Below are positions 44,801 to 52,872 of a stretch of DNA of 64,000 bases, in pieces; positions within the stretch are counted from its first letter, which is position 1; every line of letters begins with the position of its first letter. The stretch is from Amphibalanus amphitrite (taxonomy: Eukaryota; Arthropoda; Thecostraca; Balanomorpha; Balanidae), in contig NW_024882042.1 of NCBI RefSeq assembly GCF_019059575.1, positions 186,001 to 250,000 on the forward strand, read 5' to 3'. Under the pieces are notes generated by a model. It searched no databases. It worked only from the letters and a program-made list of their open reading frames with translations, and was not told the DNA's origin. A program made the translations under genes and the position numbers.

Positions 44801-45542
44801 GCCATTGGACAGCAATGCAGGACTCATATCCGACAAACATCGCCTCTGGTAGCTCAGATAGCAGTAGCTACTATCAGATGCTGCATTGCGCTTGTTGTGA
44901 AGGGGAGGAATTGGTGGAACGTTCCATCTCCAATAGCGATAAATAATGAAATAGTTCACCGTAGTAGGCTCACGAGTCACGAACGTAAAAAAAAAATAAT
45001 GTAAACAATCGTTCCTTCTCGCTCCTTGGAGCATTCACTACATGCTCCCGACGGCGAATCCACACAAGTACAGCAATAATACAGAAATAATGGCACTGCA
45101 GCGACACGCGTCAGCCCGGCACGAGGCGCGCGCAGGGGCACCCGGACCAGATCCATCGCACCGCTCGGATCGTCGGACCAGACCCATTCACATAGGTACT
45201 GGGAGCGTCGGACCATATCCGTCTAATTAATCGCTCGGGGCGTCCGACCATATCCTCCTGACCAGTAGGAGCGTCGGATCATATCCCCCTGACCAGTACA
45301 AACATCGGACCATATCCCCCTGACCAGTAGGAGCGTCGGATCATATCCGTCTAATTAATCGCTCGGGGCGTCCAACCATATCCTCCTGACCAGTAGGAGC
45401 GTCGGATCATATCCGTCTAATTAATCGCTCGGAGCGTCCGACCATATCCTCCTGACCAGTAGGAGCGTCGGACCATATCCGTCTAGTTAATCGCTCGGGG
45501 CGTCGGACCATATCCCCCTGACCAGTAGGAGCGTCGGATCAT
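32622..45542 (-). CDS. PHYKPL/ETNPPL-like class III aminotransferase-fold protein
   Basis: Eleven consecutive exons with GT-AG introns and fully compatible phases encode a protein collinear with vertebrate PHYKPL and ETNPPL, PLP-dependent phospho-lyases acting on 5-phosphohydroxylysine or phosphoethanolamine. Order of motifs: [32 protein letters not shown] (PLP phosphate loop), [47 protein letters not shown] (PLP Asp), [48 protein letters not shown] and [11 protein letters not shown], then a low-complexity tail. With the putative first exon it totals 499 residues, the length of human ETNPPL. Oddity: the family's PLP-binding Lys (MGK-S/P) is Gly here ([10 protein letters not shown]), and the usual Gln of DE-V/I-Q is Ala. 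The reading frame is otherwise clean, so a pseudoenzyme or divergent paralogue is more likely than a dead gene. Many introns carry arrays built from their own splice junctions. Family certain; subfamily open. Confidence 0.93.
33071..33259 (-). CDS. Phospho-lyase-like gene, exon 11
   Basis: Acceptor ACCCCGCCAG, donor GTGAGA, 189 bp. Encodes [30 protein letters not shown] and a C-terminal helix. PPMCF is the family signature near the C-terminus. Confidence 0.92.
33415..33675. repeat. ~40-bp minisatellite in intron 10
   Basis: About seven copies of GGGGAGATACTGGCACTGTG plus GTGGAGATATACTGCTACC. It shares only a few bases (CAGTGCC) with the exon 10 donor region, so origin from the junction is not supported here. 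Confidence 0.9.
33780..33879 (-). CDS. Phospho-lyase-like gene, exon 10
   Basis: Acceptor CTACCACAG, donor GTCAGT, 100 bp. Encodes [19 protein letters not shown] to LARQICFG. A second copy of the acceptor plus ten exon bases lies about 40 bp upstream in intron 9. Confidence 0.92.
34248..34392 (-). CDS. Phospho-lyase-like gene, exon 9
   Basis: Acceptor TTACCCCCAG, donor GTACAG, 145 bp. Encodes [17 protein letters not shown] to LAGSHGCI, nearly identical at its start to human ETNPPL ([15 protein letters not shown]). Confidence 0.95.
34393..36865 (-). repeat. Intron 8 array made of the exon 9 acceptor
   Basis: Roughly 70 copies of a ~33-38-bp unit. On the minus strand each unit reads GTATTACCCCCAG|TTTGGC and continues GGTAACCCGGTGTCGT, that is the intron 8 acceptor plus the first ~22 bases (FGGNPVS) of exon 9. 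The copy adjoining 34392 is the real junction. Units from about 36500 upward are progressively degraded. A ~500-bp block (about 34400-34960) recurs at about 34960-35450, indicating larger-scale duplication as well. Confidence 0.95.
36890..37463 (-). repeat. Intron 8 array made of the exon 8 donor
   Basis: About 22-25 copies of a ~20-26-bp unit, minus strand TACCTCTCCACG|GTGAGC plus TATAG or similar. The first 12 bases are the last codons of exon 8 (Tyr-Leu-Ser-Thr), followed by the donor. The copy at 37464 is the real junction. Several copies are shortened to TACCCCCACG. Confidence 0.93.
37464..37583 (-). CDS. Phospho-lyase-like gene, exon 8 (catalytic-lysine exon)
   Basis: Acceptor TTGTCCCCACAG, donor GTGAGC, exactly 40 codons. 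Encodes [20 protein letters not shown] to EYLST. Codons GGC GGC stand where relatives have GGC/GGN AAR (Gly-Lys), so the Schiff-base lysine is missing. The surrounding residues are well conserved, so the alignment is unambiguous. Confidence 0.94.
37841..37928 (-). CDS. Phospho-lyase-like gene, exon 7
   Basis: Acceptor CTGTTGCAG, donor GTGAGC, 88 bp. Encodes [22 protein letters not shown] to WAFE. The Asp of MDE pairs with the PLP ring nitrogen in this fold; the residue after DEV is Ala where relatives have Gln. Confidence 0.93.
37929..38350 (-). repeat. Intron 6 array, including exon 7 acceptor copies
   Basis: An array of CACAAACACAGACAG units (~15-33 bp), with two longer units at about 38100-38130 and 38330-38360. 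On the minus strand these carry the intron 6 acceptor and exon start (GTCTGTTGCAG|CCTGGTGCGG, and a diverged form). Confidence 0.85.
38445..38589 (-). CDS. Phospho-lyase-like gene, exon 6
   Basis: Acceptor TCGCCGCCAG, donor GTGGGC, 145 bp. Encodes [17 protein letters not shown] to [16 protein letters not shown] corresponds to IAAFFAE and PPEDYF to PPAGYF in human PHYKPL. Confidence 0.92.
38590..38900 (-). repeat. Decayed copies of the exon 6 acceptor in intron 5
   Basis: Minus-strand copies of CAG|GGGCGCGG occur at about 38690-38712 (matching ~20 exon bases, with GCGCAGCAC), and weaker ones at about 38775-38790 and 38800-38835. A CACAGTACACACAGTA microsatellite lies between them (38625-38685). 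Confidence 0.7.
39137..39201 (-). repeat. Exon 5 donor repeated in intron 5
   Basis: A 23-bp unit, minus strand GGACCCGGACCCAG|GTGAGC plus GGT, is repeated after the real exon 5 end: once perfectly, then in two decayed forms. Confidence 0.88.
39202..39356 (-). CDS. Phospho-lyase-like gene, exon 5
   Basis: Acceptor CCGTCCCCAG, donor GTGAGC, 155 bp. Encodes [15 protein letters not shown] to YRETDPDPG, including the conserved [11 protein letters not shown]. Downstream, two more decayed copies of the exon end plus donor occur at about 39137-39201. Confidence 0.93.
39357..40545 (-). repeat. Intron 4 array made of the exon 5 acceptor
   Basis: About 29 copies of a ~41-bp unit, forward ACGCTCTGAGGGCGGCACAG plus GGGACAGTTTGGGATTAATAT. 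On the minus strand each has the acceptor CCGCCCTCAG followed by AGCGTA, and in several copies AGCGTACCAC, the first ten bases of exon 5. The real junction at 39356 is the terminal unit. A ~450-bp block (39420-39600 and 39800-40000) is duplicated within it. Confidence 0.93.
40762..40836 (-). CDS. Phospho-lyase-like gene, exon 4
   Basis: Acceptor CCGCGCAG, donor GTGAGT, 75 bp. Encodes [19 protein letters not shown] to VFEG, the loop that binds the PLP phosphate. Confidence 0.95.
41167..41617 (-). repeat. Intron 3 array seeded at the exon 3 donor
   Basis: Degenerate 10-24-bp units, minus strand ACTCCGG|GTAC with TACACACCGG spacers. The exon 3 end plus donor is AACTCCGG|GTACGT, so each full unit repeats about seven exon bases with the donor. 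The Val/Cys/Tyr/Pro frames through it are artefacts. Confidence 0.82.
41618..41777 (-). CDS. Phospho-lyase-like gene, exon 3
   Basis: Acceptor TATCCCCCAG, donor GTACGT, 160 bp. Encodes VGHCHPLVV to [10 protein letters not shown]. Both its ends are the seeds of intron arrays: the acceptor side into intron 2, the donor side into intron 3. Confidence 0.95.
41778..43800 (-). repeat. Intron 2 array made of the exon 3 acceptor
   Basis: About 28 copies of a ~70-73-bp unit. On the minus strand each reads ATATCCCCCAG|TGGGCCAC and continues TGCCACCCGCTGGTGGT, the intron 2 acceptor plus 25-29 bases of exon 3 (VGHCHPLVV), followed by a ~35-bp spacer. The real junction at 41777 is the terminal unit. It produces very long open frames on both strands (for example 42506-43980) that are not genes. 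Confidence 0.96.
43801..43962. repeat. GGGGACACCGG minisatellite beside the exon 2 donor
   Basis: About ten copies of a 10-17-bp motif, forward GGGGACACCGGAG. The donor region reads GGTCAGTGTCCCCC on the minus strand, so the array resembles intron sequence just past the donor but does not include exon bases. Confidence 0.8.
43963..44072 (-). CDS. Phospho-lyase-like gene, exon 2
   Basis: Acceptor CCCGGCAG, donor GTCAGT, 110 bp. Encodes the segment [11 protein letters not shown] to CISSTAH, aligning with RLFFPEDPVKI...CISNVAH of human PHYKPL. It ends in phase 1 (G of Val). Confidence 0.92.
44080..44175. repeat. CACACAGGG short array beside exon 2
   Basis: About nine copies of a 9-10-bp motif (GGCACACAG, GGACACACAG) just upstream of the exon 2 acceptor on the minus strand. 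Confidence 0.8.
45150..45522 (-). repeat. Intron 1 array seeded at the putative exon 1 donor
   Basis: Five to eight units of ~32 or ~66 bp, forward GACCAGTAGGAGCGTCGGAT plus CATATCC, alternating with GTCTAATTAATCGCTCGGGG. On the minus strand GGATATGATCCGACGC plus TCCTACTG|GTCAGG is repeated, which is the candidate exon 1 end and its donor. Confidence 0.85.
45523..45542 (-). CDS. Putative exon 1 of the phospho-lyase-like gene
   Basis: An ATG followed by codons for Ile-Arg-Arg-Ser-Tyr and a split TG|C cysteine, then donor GTCAGG. The phase fits exon 2. Human PHYKPL and ETNPPL have Cys at the same distance (17 residues) from the YMY/YMF motif. The intron-side array at 45150-45522 repeats this candidate exon end with its donor, the same pattern seen at other confirmed junctions. 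The frame stays open upstream of the ATG, so the true start could be further 5'. Confidence 0.4.
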
Positions 45543-46970
45543 ATCCCTCTCAGCGCTCAGTGCACCCAAGGACGCACAGCGGTCAGGCAGGGCAGTATGC
45601 CACGATCCCTCGGAGCTGTGTGCAGGGAGCTTAATAAAGTAATAAGGATCGCCATGAAACTGGCTGATGAAACCGCGCCGAGTTTTCCGGACAGCGTTGC
45701 GTCAGCCGCTGCCCGGATTCAGCCGATGATCGGATTCCTATCGCGGACACTAGCGAGGGTATATGCGCCGACCGGCCACCGACAGTGCCGACCGCTCCCA
45801 GCCAGCCAGGGGCCGCCGACCGACAGCGGGGGGCCGTCGACCGACAGCGAGGGGCCACCGACCGGCCACCGGCAGCAGCCAGGGTGTGCGCCGGCCGCTC
45901 CCAGCCAGCGGGGGTGTGCGACAGCGGGTGTCCGCCGACCCGAGCCCGCTGCCCGTGCAGTCCGGCGGCCGGGCGCGGCCTGTCCGGCCTGTCCGGCGGG
46001 CGCACCTCCCGCACCAAGGCCACGGCGCGGCATCGGTGACCGCCACCCATCTCTGCTGTCGCCGGTGACCGCCGCCGATCTCTGCTGTCGCCGGTGACCG
46101 CCGCCGATCTCTGCTGTTGTCGGGACGGTCTGATGCCGCCGGTACCGCCAGCGTTCTGTGCGGTATCGGACGGCTGGTCAGACGCGGGATCAGACGCGGG
46201 ATCAGACGCGGGATCAGACACGGGATCAGACGCGGATCAGACGGCGGGATCAGGCGGCGGTATCAGATGCGGGATCAGACGGCGGGGTCCGACTCGCCGG
46301 TCCGTGCCGCCCCATGGTCAGACCGGCCGCAGAGGCAGCCGGCAGCCGTGCAGAAACCGTCCAGTGCAGACAGAACCCTCGATATGATCATCGATTCCCG
46401 ACTGACAACGAGAGTGGCCGAGCTTGGGGCCCTGGCCAGTTCAGAGGCTGCAGAATGGCCTGGCTCCCCTATCCCCAGGGGACCGGCGACCCTGGTCTGC
46501 CCTCTGGACAGAGTACCCAGGTCAGAGTACCGCTCCCAACGGCGGCCGGTCACCAGCCCCTGAGGCCGACACGGGGAGAGCCCTGCTCCAGAAGATACCG
46601 TCGGCAGACCGGCACCGTCAATAAATACAACAAACGACGTGATTTTCAAACCGGTGCACCGCCAGCAATCTAAAGAGCTTATTGGAGTTTTGGGTGGCTT
46701 ATTTGTCTGACACCACTGATTGAAGAGTGCCTCCCCGTCAGACCAAAGGTCACGCGATACATAGCGGGCCCGCCCTCAGTTTGTCTTCCCATGGGCAGTC
46801 TCCGGGGGGCCGTTCACGTCCATGGATAAGCCGCAATAACGCTCCATCATACAGACGCCGACACGCCACTGTTTCATGTTAGAGCGTCCCGCCGCCGAGG
46901 TTTGTTAGTTTTATTGGTCGCAGGACGCCGGATCATCTGTAACCTGAACCCTCTCAGCACCGGCGGTATC
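45543..46970. other. GC-rich flank, no gene assigned
   Basis: No coding region is recognised. It contains a ~27-bp repeat (CTGCTGTCGCCGGTGACCGC, about 46046-46120) and a 12-bp repeat (GCGGGATCAGAC, about 46188-46280). The high CpG content next to the 5' end of the phospho-lyase-like gene would suit a promoter island, but no promoter element can be pinned down. Confidence 0.45.
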
Positions 46971-46984
46971 GGCGGCGGATGGCC

Positions 46985-47275
46985 AGTCGGCGCGGTGACA
47001 CTGTGACACTGTGAGTTGTGACACAGTGTCAGCGGTGACACTGTGACACTGTGTCAGCGGTGACTCTGCGGACGGGCGGTCGGCGCGGTGACACGGTGAC
47101 ACTGTGACACTGTGTCAGCGGTGACACTGTGTCAGCGGTGACACTGCGGATGGCCGGTCGGCGCGGTGACACTGTGACACTGTGTCAGCGGTGACTCTGC
47201 GGACGGTCGGTCGGAGTGGTGACACTGTGACACTGTGTCAGCGGTGACACTGTGACACTGTGACAGCGGTGACTC
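46985..47275. repeat. GTGACACTGTGACACTGTGTCAGCG minisatellite
   Basis: An array of GTGACACT and GTGTCAGCG motifs in ~12-25-bp units with GGTCGGCGCGGTG interruptions. Confidence 0.88.
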
Positions 47276-48493
47276 TGCGCCGACAGCTCCGGCCGGGTCG
47301 CTGACTCACGGCCGCCGGTGATAGGGCGGCGACCGGTGGCTCACTGCAGGGCCTCCCGAGGGGCGCAGCACGGTCAAAAGGTACCCGACGCACGGCGGAG
47401 GGGGGGGGGGGGTGAGACGCGTGTCCGGACCGCAGGTACCCAATGCACCCCGGAGGACGTGCCGTCCATCCCGGAGCCGTGTGCACAGTGCACACAGTGG
47501 CCGTGCACACACAGCCACGCGCGCTCCACTTACGCAACAGCACGCGCGGCTCCTGCCGCAGCCGTCCCCCTCCCCTCTCCCTCCCTCCCTGAACCGCGGG
47601 GGGACGGTCCAGAGGCCCGCGGTCTGCCGTCTGGCCAGATTCCGCGGGACGGCAACATCACAGACGGGCCCCAGACTGCTGCGAGCCGCCGGTACCCTAC
47701 CGCTACCCCGCCGGCACCGCGTTGGTACCCCGCCTGTACCCCACCGTACTCCGCCTGTACCCCACCGGGACCGCGTCTCACGTCTGTACCCCGCCGGCAC
47801 CGCGTTGGTACTCCGCCTCACGCCTGTACCCCACCTGCACCCCGCCTGTACCTCACCGGTACCGCGTCTGTCGGGGCCGTGGCCCTCTCGGCGCGGCGCG
47901 GCGCGGCGCAGGCGGCGGGCCGGCCGGTATTTCCGTCAGCACGTGCAGTGTACGGACCCTGTGACCCGGCCGTATCGAGCGTCCCGTCCCGCCGCGCCGG
48001 ACCGGACCGGACCGGACCGGCCGCCGCGCCCGCGCTGCAGTTTTAATCCGTCCCGGCCACACATGCACGTATGGACGCTATCAGCCGGACAGATCACCGG
48101 TACAGGGGCGGCGCGTCTGGCGGCGGATCGCACCCCGTGGCCGGCCCGCGGAGTCTGTCAGCGCCCGCGGAGTCTGTCAGCATCCGCAGAGACTGTTAGT
48201 ACCCACGGAGTCAATCAGCATCCGCTGCCCATCACACGTCCACCACCGAGGCGTCAGCCGTGAGTCTGTGTCAGTCTGTCACAGTCTGTGCCAGTATGCC
48301 ACAGTCTTTCACAGTCTGTGCCAGTATATCACAGTCCGTGTATGTCACAGTATGTCAAAGTCTGCGTCACTATGTCACGGTTTGTGTCACTCTGTCACAG
48401 TCTGTGTCAGTCCCGACGGGTCAGTCGGATCGGAACCACGGCGTGGATGGCGACAGGTGTCCAGTCCAGCTAGTGTATTTATGTAGGTACAGG
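47276..48493. other. GC-rich stretch with minor repeats
   Basis: No supported gene. A CCCCGCCTGTACCCCACCG repeat occupies about 47680-47865, a GCGGAGTCTGTCAGC repeat about 48148-48200, and a CACAGTCTGTGCCAGTATGTC repeat about 48262-48410. Open frames here are driven by GC content and repeats. Confidence 0.6.
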
Positions 48494-48715
48494 TCTCGCG
48501 GGTTTTAGCGGTAAGTTTTGCACCTAGAAAATTTAGTGTACTTCAGGCTATATCTTTGTGGTCTTAAGCTTTTAAATGTTGAAGATGCGATCGACTTGTT
48601 GGTTCACAAGCCGGCCATGATGGTGTAAAATAAATGGCTTCATCGTAGCTCGATTAGTTTCTGAGATATAACCGGAAATGTAAAAGTGCAAAACCTACCG
48701 CTTAATCTCGCGAGA
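48494..48715. mobile_element. MITE with ~30-bp inverted ends
   Basis: The left end TCTCGCGGGTTTTAGCGG continues TAAGTTTTGCAC. The right end is its imperfect inverse, GTGCAAAACCTACCGC then TTAATCTCGCGAGA. The 222-bp interior is AT-rich and non-coding. The target duplication is unclear. Confidence 0.7.
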
Positions 48716-49471
48716 GCCGTACGCTTGAGAGGCAGCGCTGTGGGCGAAGACCCCCCCCCCCCCCATCCACAGTACACTGAAGTGCTAGTGAGCGCTAAAT
48801 GCCCCCCCCCCCCCCCCGCCCGGTCCCCGTTCAGCAGCCCGGCCGCCGCCGGTTTCCGCCGGTTTCCGCCACCGGGGTACGCCGAGGAGGCCGTGGACTC
48901 ACTTAGAGGCGTTCGACATGGTGAAGACGAGGGAGCCGTCCTCCCGGCCAATCAGGGCTCGCCGCCGCCGGGATCGGCCAATCAGGGCCCGCCGCCGCCG
49001 GGACCAGCCAATCAGGGCCCGCCGCCGCAGGGACCGGCCAATCAGGGTCCGCTTCTGTCCGACGGCCGCTGAACGAATACGACTCGTCTGCAACATGGAA
49101 CGGGAAAGCACCGTCATACACCTTGTCATGGGAATAGGATGCATAATCTGAGCTGAGTCCTGAGGGCGTAACTATCCGATGGTTAGGCATGTACCAGTAA
49201 GAGTCTTTGGGCGAAGAAGGAGAGAGCGAGAGAGAGGACCCTCATACGTGTGAAATTGCGAGCTCTCGCAATTTCAGAAGTACCCTCTAGGGTACTTCCA
49301 AGTACCCTAGAAGTCTAGAAGTACCCTCTAGGGTACTTCCAACTAGCTTGTGCACGGCATTCTACTAACCGGGCACTAGCAGTGTGCTAAGTTTGAGTGC
49401 AATCGGCCCAGCCGTTCTCGAGATCTAGAAGCACGGCGCACGCCCTGCAAGTGCATACGTGTAGTAGCACC
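48716..49471. other. Gene-free, repeat-bearing stretch
   Basis: Two C-runs, a four-copy 30-bp array (GGCCAATCAGGGCCCGCCGC, about 48945-49050; 30 bp keeps frames open on both strands), and perfect palindromes around GAAGTACCCTCTAGGGTACTTC near 49275 and 49318. No gene. Confidence 0.6.
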
Positions 49472-50639
49472 TTAACCCGCGCCCCGTAAGGCTATCGGCG
49501 GACCCTAGCACCCGTAGGGGGAGGGGCGTTTAGTCCCCCTCCCAAGATCTCGGAAATTTACCGTCCGATTTTCAAAATCCAAACGGCGTTGGGTAGCCCT
49601 ACCACGGAAATACCTTGTGCCCCAATTTCATTGACCTACGAGTAGGTCCAGCCGATGACGTCACAGGTCAGGTGGAAGGTCGAATTTTCACCGTTTACAG
49701 GCATTTCAAGAAAGGTGTTGTAAAAGCGAGTAAAAGGCATGTTATTGAAAATCATCGACGGGGGAATTGTTCGCAAAACACATATTTTGCTATTTCATGT
49801 CACTGATACCAGGTCAGGTCACAGAGGTCAGGTCACTGAGGGTCACAATACGAAAGTGTCGTGTGATTCATGTTATGGTCAATTTTACATGAAAAATGCG
49901 ATTATGTTGGTCAGGCAACCTTTGGGGCCAGTTTAGGTTAGGTTATGCTCTGGTGAAGTTCAGGTCAAGGTCAGGTCAAATAAGAGCAAATTTCAAAATT
50001 GATATTTTTGCATAAACTGGGCATTGATTCGATGTAGCTTGTCACGGGGAGTCTAATAGTGATCTTTGTTTTGCGCTACGTGGTCTTAACTTGCTAAAAC
50101 TTGAGTTGGAAAATTTGACCCAATCAATTTTGAAGTCTTTTCGCTATAACTTGCGAAAGAGGGGTATCAATCTCAAATTTGGCACGTGGATAGACGGTGG
50201 TAGGGACTATCACACATATTCCGTTTTTTCGAAATAAAAAACTTTGAGTTTTTGCCTTTTTGGCTATTAGGTATATAAAAAAATCGTTTTTGATTTTGGG
50301 GGGTCAAAACCAAAAAATCCGAGATAGCTTTTTTATATCCCTGTTAAATCTACACCTTTTATGTCTTGAACATTTTTCTCATCTTCAAAGCTGAAAGCCT
50401 GACAGCTTTTCCCGCGAAACCTTTTTGGGTCGAAAATGGCACAGCATGACGTCATTCTGACGTCATTTGCAGCCAACCTATCATAGCCTCTGGAAAAATG
50501 TTTTGTCACAATGTGCAACATTGATGCCCGGTGGGGTCCTTAAAGTTTTGTGACGATATCTGCAGTCGTTTAGGAGATATCTACGGAAAAGGACACGGGG
50601 GTCGTTACGCCACCCCCCTCCCTACGGGGCGCGGGTTAA
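49472..50639. mobile_element. TTAA-flanked, GGTCA-rich element B
   Basis: Ends are TTAACCCGCGCCCCGTA and TACGGGGCGCGGGTTAA, with subterminal GGGGGAGGGGCGTTTAG and its loose inverse. It is 1,168 bp and non-coding. It contains AGGTCAGGTCACAGAGGTCA clusters and a block (TCGCTATAACTTGCGAAAG, GGGACTATCACACATATTCC) shared in reverse with 54,430-54,530. It is an uninterrupted relative of the outer layer of the nest at 54-61 kb. TTAA plus CCC ends suggest piggyBac ancestry (inference). Confidence 0.78.
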
Positions 50640-51114
50640 GGTTAAAAGCATTGCCAGTCAATCGCACAAGCGGTTGCAGAGTAAAGACCTCTCAAAATCG
50701 CCACTCCGGCAGAACAGAGCTGGAACACTCTTGGCTTTCTAAGTAGCACGTGCCACGACGGTCACGTACCTACATATGTAGATGCATCGAAAATAGTCAA
50801 TTACGGGGTAGCAGGGATGGGACTACCAAAAAAAAAAGGACCGACCGCATGTCAATCGGCCCAGCGCTTTTGCAAGTCCTGATACAGTCCAGTTCGGACT
50901 GGGGTGGAAGTCACAGAGCACTCATTGTCCTCCTCTCCTGCTCTCGTTATCTGCGAACTGCAGGCGGCCGGGGTAGATCGGCCGGCCGGTGCGCCACAGT
51001 TTCCAGACCGGCCCGGCCCGCTGACCTTTCGGCGGCGTGGCTCACCGCCACAGAGAGCGGCGCACGTGTCCCGGCGCCGGCCACTCGTGAGAGCGGCTGA
51101 TCGATGGCGGCGCC
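50640..51114. other. Intergenic, no gene seen
   Basis: Short non-coding stretch becoming GC-rich toward the next array. Confidence 0.5.
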
Positions 51115-51680
51115 GTGTCTGACAGTCTGACCGTGTCTCCCGCCGTGTCTGACAGTCTGACCGTGTCTCCCGCCGTGTCGGACAGTCTGACCGTGTCTCC
51201 CGCCGTGTCTGACAGTCTGACCGTGTCTCCCGCCGTGTCTGACAGTCTGACCGTGTCTCCCGCCGTGTCTGACAGCCTGACCGTGTCTCCCGCCGTGTCT
51301 GACAGCCTGACCTAGTCTCCCGCCGTGTCTGACAGTCTGACCGTGTCTCCCGCCGTGTCTGACAGTCTTACCGTGTCTCCCGCCGTGTCTGACCAGTGGC
51401 CGTGTCTCCCGCCGTGTCTGACAGCCTGACCGTGTCTCCCGCCGTGTCTGACAGCCTGACCGCCACTCCCGCCGTGTCTGACAGCCTGACCGCCACTCCC
51501 GCCGTGTCTGACAGCCTGACCGTGTCTCCCGCCGTGTCTGACACCCTGACCGTGTCTCCCGCCGTGTCTGACCAGTAGTCTGACCGTGTCTCCCGCCGTG
51601 TCTGACAGTCTGACCGTGTCTCCCGCCGTGTCTGACAGCCCGCCGTGTCTCCCGCCGTGTCTGTGTCTCCCGCCGTGTCA
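51115..51680. repeat. 28-bp minisatellite
   Basis: About 20 copies of CCGTGTCTGACAGTCTGACC plus GTGTCTCC. Some units are shortened or carry CGCCACTCC. The Ser/Thr/Val and Arg/Gly/His frames are artefacts. Confidence 0.95.
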
Positions 51681-52735
51681 CGGAGTCCGTTGGGACCCCA
51701 GCACCCGTTCGGCCTCTGATCAATCCAGAGCTTCGTGAGAAATAAAAAATGAGCGTGTTCTCCGACGCCCGTGACGAGAGGAAGCTGACGATACCCGATT
51801 TCAAGGTCCTAGGTTATTGGTTAAACTTTCAGATCAGGTCAACGTCCCAAAGATCGGGAAAATCGGGACCTGCTAGAACTTCTTACAAAGAGGTTATGTT
51901 TTTCGGGGTCCTAATTTCGAATTTGGTATTTGTTTAGCTCAAAGGTGATGTATACACGCATTTGGGGTAGGTCGGGACACGTCACCTGAACTTCATTTCA
52001 ACCAGGGCAGTGTTTACTGGACGCTGCTACCACACTGCTCACGCTGGTATCGCATTTCGCGAGCTGACGTCACATATGTGACATCATTGTAGCAGTGTTG
52101 GAGATACGCGCTTGTTGATGTCTCCATGGAAACCCAATTTGACAAGTGTGATAGCAGCGCGCTGGCAGCGGCCGTGAAACAGGGCCCAGACGGCGTCCAG
52201 TCAGCAATTCATAGTAAGTCAGACTGCACCACTGACAGTTACGTAACATGCTGCACAGGCACTAAAACTTTCTCAAATGTTGAAATGAGTGCCAAATTGT
52301 AAAAAGGCTTAAACGCTATCCTAAATAGTTGTAAAATTGAGTCACCTGGGGTCACCAAAGGTCAATAACCTTGACCTGATCTTCAAGTGAACTTGACACC
52401 CACTATAATACATGGGACAAACATTATTTCATATGTATGTTGGCATGTTCCTAATCAACAAAAGTTCTGGAAACACACAGATAATATGCGCCGACATACG
52501 CCGATGATTCGCCATTCCGGCCCGACATGGTCTCGGGCCACAGGTCAAAGGTCATCTGGGGTAGGACCATGACATTTTCAGGGAATGTGTGAATAAGATA
52601 TAGATACTCAAGGGTACTGAAAGTTACGTTGCAATCGGCCGCGTTTTTCGCGTGATTCGCGAAAAAAACGGCGGGCAGGCAGGGCCATCCGCCCCTGCCC
52701 CCTATGCTCGAAAGGGCTGAGGGTTAGACAGCTCC
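51681..52735 (+). mobile_element. GGTCA-rich element D, copy 1
   Basis: Collinear with about 55485-56650: shared blocks include GATACCCGATTTCAAGGTCC, GACATACGCCGATGATTCGC (relative GACATACGCCGAATCGC) and CCGTTCGGCC. It is interrupted by a MITE copy (52015-52187) absent from the relative. The end near 52700-52730 (AGGGCTGAGGGTTAGAC) resembles a decayed TTAA terminus. Non-coding. Confidence 0.65.
52015..52187 (+). mobile_element. MITE family 1, copy 2
   Basis: Ends GGGCAGTGTTTACTGG and GCCGTGAAACAGGGCCC, interior TTGTTGATGTCTCCATGG. It sits in element D copy 1 at a site that is empty in copy 2 (CAACCA joined to the following sequence), which shows it inserted independently. Confidence 0.78.
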
Positions 52736-52757
52736 CTCGGCGTCTGAGTTTCGCAGC

Positions 52758-52872
52758 AGCGGGGGGCACGCCGTGCAGAGCACCCTGTGTTCAGGGCGGG
52801 GGGCACGCCGTGCAGAGCACCCTGTGTTCAGGGCGGGGGGCACGCCGTGCAGAGCACCCTGTGTTCAGGGCG
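52758..52872. repeat. 37-bp tandem repeat, 3 copies
   Basis: Three near-perfect copies of GGGGGGCACGCCGTGCAGAG plus CACCCTGTGTTCAGGGC. Each has an internal palindrome, GGCACGCCGTGC. Confidence 0.93.

Noticed and set aside
50947-51804. 285-codon Arg/His/Gly/Gln-rich minus-strand frame (RRETRSGCQT-like repeat)
   Set aside because: It is the 28-bp minisatellite read in rotating frames with no unique coding sequence of note.
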